A stretch of DNA of 39,718 bases from Flavobacteriales bacterium. Lineage in GTDB: Bacteria > Bacteroidota > Bacteroidia > Flavobacteriales > Flavobacteriaceae. Positions 29,518-37,837 of the stretch are shown one piece after another. Each line of letters starts with the position of its first letter. Positions within the stretch are counted from its first letter, which is position 1. The notes under the pieces were generated by a model. That model made no database searches. It was not told where the DNA came from and saw only the letters and a program-made list of their open reading frames with translations. The stretch spans positions 1-39,718 of the forward strand of contig SGZG01000011.1 of NCBI GenBank assembly GCA_004214185.1, read 5' to 3'. A program made the translations under genes and the position numbers.

Positions 29518-30072
29518 TTGTCTGATAAAAATATTATTCAAAATCAAATTGATTTAGCAAAAGATAATAATCAAAACGCTTTCAGTTTTCTTTTAAATAT
29601 GTTTTGGGACGATGTATATAACTTTCAACTAAAAAGAACAAAAAATGAAATTGAAGCTGAGGATATTACAATTGAAAGTTTTGCCAAAGCTTTTAAAAAA
29701 ATAAACACTTACAATAACAAATATGTTTTTAAAACTTGGTTAATAACAATTTCAAAAAATCTTCACATTGATAAATTAAGAAAAGACAGAAATAAGATTG
29801 ATATCAACGAGTTCACAGATAAAATTTCTATAAAAGAAAATTCTCCAAGTCCTGAGGATAAACTAATTAATGAACAAAAACTTAATTCTTTAAAGTTAAA
29901 AATAAATAAACTCAAACCTCATTACAGGGAAGTAATTGAATTAAAATGTTTCAACGAACTTTCTTACAAAGAAATTTCAAAAAAACTTAATCAACCTGTT
30001 AACAATATTAAAGTTAAAGTGCTAAGGGCAAAAAAAATGTTATTTGAATTAATTAAAAAAGAAAATGATTAA
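29518..30072 (+). CDS. ECF-type RNA polymerase sigma-70 family factor
   Basis: Sigma region 2 (EIEAEDITIESFAKAFKKINTYNNKYVFKTWLITISKNLHIDKLRK) and region 4 (LKPHYREVIELKCFNELSYKEISKKLNQPVNNIKVKVLRAKKML); TTG start. Confidence 0.9.
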   Translation: MSDKNIIQNQIDLAKDNNQNAFSFLLNMFWDDVYNFQLKRTKNEIEAEDITIESFAKAFKKINTYNNKYVFKTWLITISKNLHIDKLRKDRNKIDINEFTDKISIKENSPSPEDKLINEQKLNSLKLKINKLKPHYREVIELKCFNELSYKEISKKLNQPVNNIKVKVLRAKKMLFELIKKEND

Positions 30073-31276
30073 TTTTTTGAAGAAACTGGGTCCCGGATTA
30101 CTATTTGCTGGAGCTGCTATTGGAGTTTCACATTTAGTTCAATCAACAAGAGCTGGAGCTGATTTTGGTTTTAGTTTAATTTGGGCTTTAATATTAGCTA
30201 ATTTTATTAAGTATCCTTTTTTCTTATTTGGTCCAAGATACACTTTAGCTACAGGTGAAACCCTACTTCATGGTTATATGAAAATGAATAAGCTGTATTT
30301 AATAACTTATTTTTTACTTTCAATTGTTACCATGTTTACAATTCAAACTGCAGTTACCATTGTAACAGCTGGTTTAGCAATAGAATTATTTGGACTTTCA
30401 TCTAATATCACAATATGGGCAACTACCATTACATTTTCTTGTGTTTTAATTTTGATAATTGGAAGGTATAGATTTTTAGATAACTTAATGAAGTTTGTTA
30501 TTATTCTTCTGACTATAAGTACTGTTATTGCAGTGTTTTTCGCTGGATACAACTATGAAAATCCTGTAAATTTGGATCAAATTATACCAAAAAACCAAGT
30601 TGGTTTAGTATTTTTAGCAGCTTTTATTGGATGGATGCCTGCCCCGTTAGATGTATCGATTTGGCAATCAATTTGGACATTAGAGAAAACAAAAAAAGAA
30701 GAAAAGTTTAAAATTAAGGATGCATTATTTGACTTTAATATTGGATACATAACCACAATTCTTCTTGGAATAAGTTTTCTTTCACTTGGAGCATTTGTAA
30801 TGTATGAAAGTGGTGAAGTTTTTTCAAATTCAGGTGGAGAATTTGCAAAACAACTTATTAAACTCTATACAAGGTCAATTGGAAATGAAGTTTTTTTGAT
30901 AATTGCTATAGCTGCATTTACAACAATGCTTAGTACTACAATAACATGCTTAGATGCATCCCCAAGAGCTATGAAAATAACTTCTGAATTATTAAATTTA
31001 AAGGGATTTAAAAGCTATAATACTTGGATTATAATTCTCTCACTCGGAACACTTTCAATTTTTATATTTTTTATTTCAGAAATGGGTTTATTAGTTAAAA
31101 TTGCAACAATACTTTCTTTTATTACGGCTCCGTTTTATGCCTTCATTAATTTCAAATTGATTAATAGCTCACACACTCCAGAAAAGTTTAAGCCTTCAAA
31201 ATTTATGAATTACTTTAGTGTATTTGGGATAATTTTACTTACTTTTTTTAGTATATGGTATATTACAATTTTGTAA
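30065..31276 (+). CDS. Nramp-family-like divalent metal transporter homologue (non-canonical)
   Basis: GPGLLFAGAAIGVSHLVQSTRAGADFGF and multi-TM architecture of Bacteroidota proteins annotated as Nramp-like. Confidence 0.8.
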   Translation: MINFLKKLGPGLLFAGAAIGVSHLVQSTRAGADFGFSLIWALILANFIKYPFFLFGPRYTLATGETLLHGYMKMNKLYLITYFLLSIVTMFTIQTAVTIVTAGLAIELFGLSSNITIWATTITFSCVLILIIGRYRFLDNLMKFVIILLTISTVIAVFFAGYNYENPVNLDQIIPKNQVGLVFLAAFIGWMPAPLDVSIWQSIWTLEKTKKEEKFKIKDALFDFNIGYITTILLGISFLSLGAFVMYESGEVFSNSGGEFAKQLIKLYTRSIGNEVFLIIAIAAFTTMLSTTITCLDASPRAMKITSELLNLKGFKSYNTWIIILSLGTLSIFIFFISEMGLLVKIATILSFITAPFYAFINFKLINSSHTPEKFKPSKFMNYFSVFGIILLTFFSIWYITIL

Positions 31277-31298
31277 TTAAATTTTTAATATCAGTTTG

Positions 31299-31306
31299 TA
31301 TATTTG
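31299..31306 (+). promoter_or_regulatory. Putative lipA promoter -7 element (TATATTTG)
   Basis: TATATTTG about 23 nt upstream of the lipA TTG start. Confidence 0.45.
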
Positions 31307-31328
31307 CAAAGAATTAATTTATTAAACA

Positions 31329-32201
31329 TTGAGTAATCCTGTTGTAAGCGAGTCTAAGATTTCAAAAAAACCTAAATGGATACGTGTAAAACTACCAACT
31401 GGTAAAAAGTATACTGAGCTTAGATCTCTAGTAGATAAATATAAATTAAACACTATTTGTTCATCTGGAAGTTGCCCTAATATGGGAGAATGTTGGGGGG
31501 AAGGCACAGCAACATTTATGATTTTAGGAAATATTTGTACAAGGTCATGTGGATTTTGTGGAGTAAAAACCGGTAGGCCAGAAAACGTTGACTGGGAAGA
31601 ACCTGAAAAAGTAGCTAATTCAATTAAAATAATGAAGATTAAGCATGCTGTTTTAACTTCAGTAGATAGAGATGATCTCAGAGATATGGGTACCTTGATA
31701 TGGACTGAAACAGTGAAAAGTATTAGAAGAATTAGTCCGGGAACAACATTAGAAACACTAATTCCTGATTTTCAAGGAATAGAAAAACATTTAGATAAAA
31801 TTGTTGATGTAAACCCTGAAGTTGTTTCTCACAATATGGAAACAGTTAAAAGATTGACTCGTGAAGTTAGAATTCAGGCAAAGTATGAAAGAAGCCTACA
31901 TGTTTTAAAATACTTAAAAGATAATGGAATAAATAGAACTAAATCGGGGATAATGCTAGGTCTTGGTGAAAAAGAAAATGAAGTTTTTGAAACACTCGAA
32001 GATTTAAGAAATAACAATGTTGACATTGTTACTCTTGGTCAATATCTTCAACCCTCTAAAAAACATTTACCTGTCAAAGAATTTATTACTCCAGATCAAT
32101 TTGAGGTTTATGAGAAATTCGGAAAAAAATTAGGATTTAGACACGTAGAAAGTGGACCTCTTGTTCGTTCATCATACAAAGCACAAAAACATATTACATA
32201 G
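31329..32201 (+). CDS. lipA: Lipoyl synthase (radical SAM)
   Basis: CSSGSCPNMGECWGEGTATFMILGNICTRSCGFCGVKTGRP; TTG start. Confidence 0.97.
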   Translation: MSNPVVSESKISKKPKWIRVKLPTGKKYTELRSLVDKYKLNTICSSGSCPNMGECWGEGTATFMILGNICTRSCGFCGVKTGRPENVDWEEPEKVANSIKIMKIKHAVLTSVDRDDLRDMGTLIWTETVKSIRRISPGTTLETLIPDFQGIEKHLDKIVDVNPEVVSHNMETVKRLTREVRIQAKYERSLHVLKYLKDNGINRTKSGIMLGLGEKENEVFETLEDLRNNNVDIVTLGQYLQPSKKHLPVKEFITPDQFEVYEKFGKKLGFRHVESGPLVRSSYKAQKHIT

Positions 32202-33204
32202 AAATTTTTTTTCTAAAAAAATTATCAAATTCTAATTCATCCTCAACAAATTTTGTTCTTATTTCAAGAAAAGACCATTGATTTTTCCTTTGAAGAAACT
32301 GAATTTTTTGGAAATCTTTTTCGGTAGTCAACACTAAATTTTTTCCCAGTCCCTCAATTTTATTTATATCTGTTTGAGAGTATTTGTGATGATCTGAAAA
32401 TGAAAAATGTTTATAGTCAATTTCATTTTTTCTAAAAAAATCGATAAAATTTGAACTATTTGCAATTCCAGTTACTAAAAAAACTTTTTTATTTTTTAAC
32501 GAATCGATGCTTTTATTATAATCTCCCTTTAAGTTACTTTCATATGAAACATAAGTAAAAAAGAGTCTCTGATTAGAGTAAATATTTATTTTATTTCTTA
32601 TTTCATTTAATTTCTCCTTGGAAGTTTTTTCAGGTGTTTTACTTACAATTATAATGTCTGCTCTCTTGTACGAATATTTACTTTCTCTCAAAGAACCGAC
32701 TGGAATTATGTGATCATTGTAAAATGGATTTGAAAAAGTCGTTAAAAGAATGTTTAGTTTTAATTTGACTTTTCTATGTTGAAAAGAGTCATCCAACAAA
32801 ACTAAATTGGTTTTTGGATTGTCTGTAATTATTTTTGAAATGGCGTTAACCCTATTTTTATCAACAGCTACCTCAATATTTTTAAATTTTTTAAAAATCT
32901 GAAAAGGTTCATCTCCGATAGAGCTTGGTGTACTAGAGAGGTTTGCTTTTTGAAAACCTTTTGAACTTCTTTTGTAACCTCTACTAATTAAAACAGAATT
33001 ATAATTTTTTGAATATTTATTAATAAGGTATTCTACAAATGGTGTTTTTCCCGTTCCTCCGGAACTAATATTACCTACACCAACAACTGGAACATTAAAT
33101 GAATGTGACTTAAATAATTTTATGTCGTAAAAAAAATTCCTTAAAAATGTGACTATAAAATAAATTATTCCAAACGGGAATAATAAAAATTTAAGTATGT
33201 TCAT
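32194..33204 (-). CDS. lpxK: Tetraacyldisaccharide 4'-kinase
   Basis: VPVVGVGNISSGGTGKTPFVEYLINKY, SRGYKRSSKGF, GDEPFQIFKKFKNIEVAVDKNRV, LLDDSFQHRKVK. Confidence 0.95.
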   Translation of the reverse strand: MNILKFLLFPFGIIYFIVTFLRNFFYDIKLFKSHSFNVPVVGVGNISSGGTGKTPFVEYLINKYSKNYNSVLISRGYKRSSKGFQKANLSSTPSSIGDEPFQIFKKFKNIEVAVDKNRVNAISKIITDNPKTNLVLLDDSFQHRKVKLKLNILLTTFSNPFYNDHIIPVGSLRESKYSYKRADIIIVSKTPEKTSKEKLNEIRNKINIYSNQRLFFTYVSYESNLKGDYNKSIDSLKNKKVFLVTGIANSSNFIDFFRKNEIDYKHFSFSDHHKYSQTDINKIEGLGKNLVLTTEKDFQKIQFLQRKNQWSFLEIRTKFVEDELEFDNFFRKKISM

Positions 33205-33245
33205 ATATCTAAATTAAAAATTTAATTTGATCATTTAATTATTTT

Positions 33246-33253
33246 TAACTTTG
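33246..33253 (+). promoter_or_regulatory. Putative -7 element (TAACTTTG) directly upstream of the nif3-like GTG start
   Basis: TAnnTTTG match; start codon follows after 6 nt; upstream TTTG at 33226-33229 with a 16-nt spacer. Confidence 0.45.
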
Positions 33254-33259
33254 CTTATT

Positions 33260-34042
33260 GTGATTAAATTAAAAGAAATAACGGATATTCTTGAAAATTG
33301 GTCTCCACTTGAATCTGCAGAAGAATTTGATAATGTTGGATTATTAGTAGGAAATGCTGAGGCAATTATTAACAAGGCTATAATTACCATTGATACGACT
33401 GAGGAAGTTATAGAAGAGGCTATTGGTAACAATTGTAACCTAATAATAACTTTCCATCCAATAATTTTTAATGGTATTAAAAAATTTAATAACAAATCAT
33501 ATGTAGATAGAGTTGTTTCTAAGGCAATTAAGCATAATATAAATATATATGCAATTCATACAAATCTAGACAACAATCCAAAAGGAGTAAATTTTAAAAT
33601 TTCCCAAAAACTATCTTTAAAAAATTTAGAATTTTTAATTCCCAAAGAAGGAAAAAATTTAGGTATGGGTATGATTGGAGAGTTAAATGAGGAATTGAGT
33701 GAAATAGTTTTTTTAGATTTTTTAAAATCTAAATTGAAAACAAATTTTATAAAACACTCAAAATTCATTAAAAGAAAGATAAAAAAAGTTGCTGTTCTTG
33801 GAGGATCTGGAAGTTTTGCAATTGAAGATGCTATTTATGCAAAAGTGGATTGTTTTGTAACCTCTGATTTAAAATATCACGATTATTTTAAAGCTGAAAA
33901 TAAATTATTATTGGTAGATGTAGGGCACTATGAAAGTGAACAATATACAAAAGAATTAATTTTAGAATTTCTTAACAAAAAAATTCCTAAGTTTGCGTGC
34001 ATTATATCTAAAACAAATACAAACCCAGTTAATTACTTTTAA
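33260..34042 (+). CDS. Nif3-like dinuclear metal center hexameric protein
   Basis: GTG start MIKLKEITDILENWSPLESAEEFDNVGLLVGN; NLIITFHPIIF, IYAIHTNLDN, FVTSDLKYHDYF; slightly shorter than the ORF-track start. Confidence 0.92.
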   Translation: MIKLKEITDILENWSPLESAEEFDNVGLLVGNAEAIINKAIITIDTTEEVIEEAIGNNCNLIITFHPIIFNGIKKFNNKSYVDRVVSKAIKHNINIYAIHTNLDNNPKGVNFKISQKLSLKNLEFLIPKEGKNLGMGMIGELNEELSEIVFLDFLKSKLKTNFIKHSKFIKRKIKKVAVLGGSGSFAIEDAIYAKVDCFVTSDLKYHDYFKAENKLLLVDVGHYESEQYTKELILEFLNKKIPKFACIISKTNTNPVNYF

Positions 34043-34044
34043 TT

Positions 34045-34824
34045 ATGGCAAAAAAAGCAGAATTTTCAGTTGAAGATAGATTGAGAGCCTTATATGATCT
34101 ACAACTAATTCATTCAAGAATTGATAAAATAAGAAGCGTAAGAGGTGAATTACCCTTAGAAGTTGAGGATTTAGAAGATGAGGTTGCTGGACTAGAGGTT
34201 AGAATATCTAAATTAGAAGAAGATTCAAAAAAATTTACAGACGATATTAAATCTAAAGAGATTGCTACTGAACATGCAAAATCAATGATAAAAAAATATA
34301 ATGAACAACAAAAAAATGTTAGAAATAATAGAGCGTTTGAATCATTAAGCAAAGAGATTGAGTTTCAAGAACTTGAAATAGAACTTTGCGCGAAGCAAAT
34401 AAATGAACTTAAAGCTCAGATTGAATTAAAAAATCAATCTATAGCAGAAAATAATCAAAAATTAGAGGAAAGAAGAGAGCATCTGAAACATAAAAAAGAT
34501 GAACTGGGTGATATACTAAAAGAAACTGAAAAAGAAGAAAATGATTTATTAAAGAAATCTACAGAATTTGAATCTAAAATTGATGAATCCTTACTGATAT
34601 CATATAAAAAAATTAGATCAAGTGTAAGAAATGGACTTGCTGTAGTTGCTGTAGAAAGAGGTGCTTCTGCTGGATCATTTTTTACAATTCCTCCTCAAGT
34701 TCAACTTGATATCGCTTCACGTAAAAAATTCATAACTGACGAGCATAGTGGAAGAATTTTAGTTGACAAAGATCTCGCTGAAGAAGAAAATGAAAAAATG
34801 GCTAAACTTTTTACCAGTATTTAA
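34045..34824 (+). CDS. CT398-like / C4-type zinc ribbon family protein (zinc-ribbon cysteines absent)
   Basis: Long coiled coil then GASAGSFFTIPPQVQLDIASRKKFITDEHSGRILVD, collinear with the PF02591 zinc ribbon. Confidence 0.8.
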   Translation: MAKKAEFSVEDRLRALYDLQLIHSRIDKIRSVRGELPLEVEDLEDEVAGLEVRISKLEEDSKKFTDDIKSKEIATEHAKSMIKKYNEQQKNVRNNRAFESLSKEIEFQELEIELCAKQINELKAQIELKNQSIAENNQKLEERREHLKHKKDELGDILKETEKEENDLLKKSTEFESKIDESLLISYKKIRSSVRNGLAVVAVERGASAGSFFTIPPQVQLDIASRKKFITDEHSGRILVDKDLAEEENEKMAKLFTSI

Positions 34825-34845
34825 TTTTCTAAAAAAAATTTTATA

Positions 34846-34873
34846 AAAGCCGCTTTAAAAGCGGTTTTTTTTT
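34846..34873 (+). terminator. Intrinsic terminator
   Basis: AAAGCCGCTTTAAAAGCGGTTTTTTTTT hairpin plus T-tract after the zinc-ribbon-family gene. Confidence 0.88.
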
Positions 34874-34896
34874 CGATATATCATTAATTTCCTTGT

Positions 34897-35829
34897 ATGA
34901 TTAAAAAAGTAGTTGTTCTTTTATTGAGTCTTATTTTTTTAGTAAGTATTATTTTTTATGGAAATGTATTTGAATTTAAATTAAATGAAATTCAATCTTT
35001 AGTTTTCAAACAATCTTTATTTATCTATGGAATATTAACTATTGTATGTTTTGTTGTTGGTGAAATTTCAAAAAATTACAGTCAAGTTGATAAAGTTTGG
35101 AGTATAGCTCCAATAATTTATGTTTGGTTTTTTACTTATAATTCAGATTTTAATTCAAGAATGGTAATAATGTCAATATTAGTTACTATTTGGGGGATTA
35201 GATTAACTTATAACTTTGCAAGAAAAAGTGGATATAGCATTTACTTTTGGAAAGGTGAAGAAGATTACAGATGGAAAATATTAAAAGAAAGGGTTCCTGT
35301 TTTTAATATAAAAATTATTTGGAGCCTATTCAACCTCTTATTTATATGTACCTATCAAATGGGACTAATATTTCTTTTTACCTTACCTATTCTGGCTGCA
35401 TGGCAAGGTCAAAATTCCCCTATCGGAATTACAGATTTCTTGATTTCAATTGGTATGTTAGTTTTTATTTTGATAGAGGCAATTGCTGATAATCAACAAT
35501 ATAAGTTTCAAACGACTAAATATGAGCTTATAAACAACAATAAAAAACTAACTGGAGATTTTAAAAAAGGCTTTTTAACAAATGGATTATGGAGTATTTC
35601 CAGACATCCTAATTTTGCTTCAGAACAACTAATATGGATAACATTTTATTTGTTTTCAATTACATCAACAGGAATTTATTTTAACTGGTCAATAACAGGC
35701 TGTATTCTTTTAATAATACTTTTCTACAACAGCGCTAACTATACTGAAAGTATCAGTGAAAAAAAATATTCTGATTACAAAAACTATAAACAAAATGTAC
35801 CAATGTTTATAGGTTTTGTGAAAAAATAA
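34897..35829 (+). CDS. DUF1295 / steroid 5-alpha reductase family membrane protein
   Basis: SQVDKVWSIAPIIYVW, WGIRLTYNFARKSGYSIYFWKGEEDYRWKILK, GLWSISRHPNFASEQLIWITFYLFS. Confidence 0.9.
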   Translation: MIKKVVVLLLSLIFLVSIIFYGNVFEFKLNEIQSLVFKQSLFIYGILTIVCFVVGEISKNYSQVDKVWSIAPIIYVWFFTYNSDFNSRMVIMSILVTIWGIRLTYNFARKSGYSIYFWKGEEDYRWKILKERVPVFNIKIIWSLFNLLFICTYQMGLIFLFTLPILAAWQGQNSPIGITDFLISIGMLVFILIEAIADNQQYKFQTTKYELINNNKKLTGDFKKGFLTNGLWSISRHPNFASEQLIWITFYLFSITSTGIYFNWSITGCILLIILFYNSANYTESISEKKYSDYKNYKQNVPMFIGFVKK

Positions 35830-35882
35830 TTTCAAAATTATTTTGGTTTAATTCTTGTTATTAAATAATAATTTTAACAAAA

Positions 35883-37346
35883 TTGAATAAATCTGAGTTA
35901 AATATCGTTTGGCTTAAAAGAGATCTAAGAACATTGGATCATGAGGCGCTTCAAAAAGCAGAGGAAGAAAAAATACCTTTTTTAATAATTTACATATTTG
36001 ACAGTGAATTAATAAATCATCCTGATACTAGCAATAGACATTTAAGATTTATATACAACTCATTATTGGATATTAATTTAAAATTAGATTCATATAATAA
36101 GAGTGTTAATATTTTTTATGGAAAAAGTCATGAAATATTTAATTCACTCATAAAACAATTCAGAATACTAAACGTTTACAGTTACCAAGAATCAGGAACA
36201 AAATTGTCTTGGGAAAGAGATAAAAAAATAAATACAATACTTTCAAAAAATTCAATTAATTGGTTAGAATTTCAGCGCGATGGAATAATAAGAGGACTAA
36301 AAAATAGAAAAAACTGGAATAAAAACTGGCATATCCAAATGCATAAAAAAACAATTGTTAATTCATTTAAAAAACAATCAAAAATTGAATTAAGAAATGA
36401 TTTTGAAATTCCAAAGGACTTTTTAAAAACTTTGAAAAAACAAAATAACAATCGTCAACCAGGTGGTGAAACATATGCACTTAAATATTTAAAATCATTT
36501 TTAAAAAGTAGATTCAAAAATTATATTTTTGATATATCAAAACCTGAAAAAAGCAGAACCTCCTGCAGTAGATTATCTCCATACATATCGTGGGGGAATT
36601 TAAGTATTAGAATGGTTTACCAGTACTTGAATACTGCATCAAGTAACAAAATCAATAAAGAAACAAAGTCAATAAACGCAATGATTTCAAGACTTCACTG
36701 GCATTGTCACTTTATACAAAAATTTGAGGTTGATTGTAGTTATGAAACTGATTTCATAAATAAAGGATTCATAAAATTAAAAAGGATCAAAAACAAAAAA
36801 TATATCACAGCTTGGGAGAACGGGTTAACTGGATTTCCACTTATAGATGCGAGTATAAGAGCTGTAAAGAAAACTGGTTGGATAAACTTTAGAATGAGAG
36901 CAATGTTAGTATCATTTTTTGTTCACAATTTAAATCAGGATTGGAGAGATGGTGTATATTTTTTAGCAAGACAATTTTTGGATTATGAACCTGGAATTCA
37001 TTATCCTCAATTTCAAATGCAAGCAGGAACAACAGGCGTCAACTTGATTAGAATTTACAATCCAATCAAAAATTCAATAGAACACGATCCAAATGGAGTT
37101 TTTATAAAAAAATGGATTCCTGAACTAAATAATATTCCAATAGAATTCATTCATGAACCCTGGAAAATTAGCGAAATGGAATCAAAGTTTTACAACTTCA
37201 ATCCAGGTAATGATTATCCTAGACCAATAGTGGATTTAAAAAAAAGTTCAATGTTAGCAAAAGAAAAAATTTGGAAACATTTAAAAGATCCAAAAGTTAT
37301 TAGTGAAAAGAAAAAAATAATTCGAAGACACGTTAACCAGAGCTAA
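35883..37346 (+). CDS. Cryptochrome/DNA photolyase family protein
   Basis: ELNIVWLKRDLRTLDHEAL N-terminus; RTSCSRLSPYISWGNLS, LTGFPLIDASIRAVKKTGWINFRMRAMLVSFFVHNL, RIYNPIKNSIEHDPNGVFIKKWIPEL; TTG start. Confidence 0.9.
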   Translation: MNKSELNIVWLKRDLRTLDHEALQKAEEEKIPFLIIYIFDSELINHPDTSNRHLRFIYNSLLDINLKLDSYNKSVNIFYGKSHEIFNSLIKQFRILNVYSYQESGTKLSWERDKKINTILSKNSINWLEFQRDGIIRGLKNRKNWNKNWHIQMHKKTIVNSFKKQSKIELRNDFEIPKDFLKTLKKQNNNRQPGGETYALKYLKSFLKSRFKNYIFDISKPEKSRTSCSRLSPYISWGNLSIRMVYQYLNTASSNKINKETKSINAMISRLHWHCHFIQKFEVDCSYETDFINKGFIKLKRIKNKKYITAWENGLTGFPLIDASIRAVKKTGWINFRMRAMLVSFFVHNLNQDWRDGVYFLARQFLDYEPGIHYPQFQMQAGTTGVNLIRIYNPIKNSIEHDPNGVFIKKWIPELNNIPIEFIHEPWKISEMESKFYNFNPGNDYPRPIVDLKKSSMLAKEKIWKHLKDPKVISEKKKIIRRHVNQS

Positions 37347-37377
37347 ATTATAAAATTATTAAAAAATTAATGTAACC

Positions 37378-37409
37378 TTTGCTTCTCATAAAAAAAAGTG
37401 TTACGTTTG
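37378..37409 (+). promoter_or_regulatory. Predicted promoter TTTG (37378-37381) - N20 - TACGTTTG (37402-37409) for DUF6249-HTH genes
   Basis: Match to the Bacteroidota consensus; flanked by TGTAAC (37371-37376) and GTTACA (37411-37416). Confidence 0.65.
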
Positions 37410-37433
37410 CGTTACATTAAAAAAATAAATAAC

Positions 37434-37835
37434 ATGCAATATCAAGCCGAATTATTAATTCCTATTTTAGGAATACTTTCTGGAATTATTATCCCTGTAG
37501 CCGTATTTATATGGTTGTATTTTGATGCAAAAGGTAAACGAGAAACTGTTTTAGAAATTTCTAAAAATTTAAATCACCCATCAAAAGTTGAAGAATTACT
37601 AAGAATTTTTGAGGAAAGAAAAAAAGAACCCATAGATTATAGAAGAAATGGTGTAATTACACTGTTTACTGGTGTTGGACTTTTTATTTTTGGAATCTTT
37701 TTTCTAGGTCAAATAATGAAAGCAGTTGGTGCTTTAGTTTCATTAGTTGGTTTAGGAACAATTATAGCAGGTTACCTATATCCAAATACTGGAAAAGAAC
37801 TTAGTGACGCTGTTGATGAATTTGAAAAAAAGTAA
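37434..37835 (+). CDS. DUF6249-like small membrane protein
   Basis: ATG at 37434: MQYQAELLIPILGILSGIIIPVAVFIWLYFDAKGKRETVLEISKNL..., three hydrophobic segments; the ORF-track start at 37398 lies inside the promoter. Confidence 0.7.
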   Translation: MQYQAELLIPILGILSGIIIPVAVFIWLYFDAKGKRETVLEISKNLNHPSKVEELLRIFEERKKEPIDYRRNGVITLFTGVGLFIFGIFFLGQIMKAVGALVSLVGLGTIIAGYLYPNTGKELSDAVDEFEKK

Positions 37836-37837
37836 TA

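Noticed and set aside
31322-31507. 61-aa minus-strand ORF overlapping lipA
   Set aside because: Antisense to the highly conserved lipA N-terminus; no independent coding signal.
37398-37433. ORF-track N-terminal extension of the DUF6249 gene (MLRLRYIKKINN)
   Set aside because: It lies across the predicted promoter -7 element; the ATG at 37434 gives a normal membrane-protein N-terminus.
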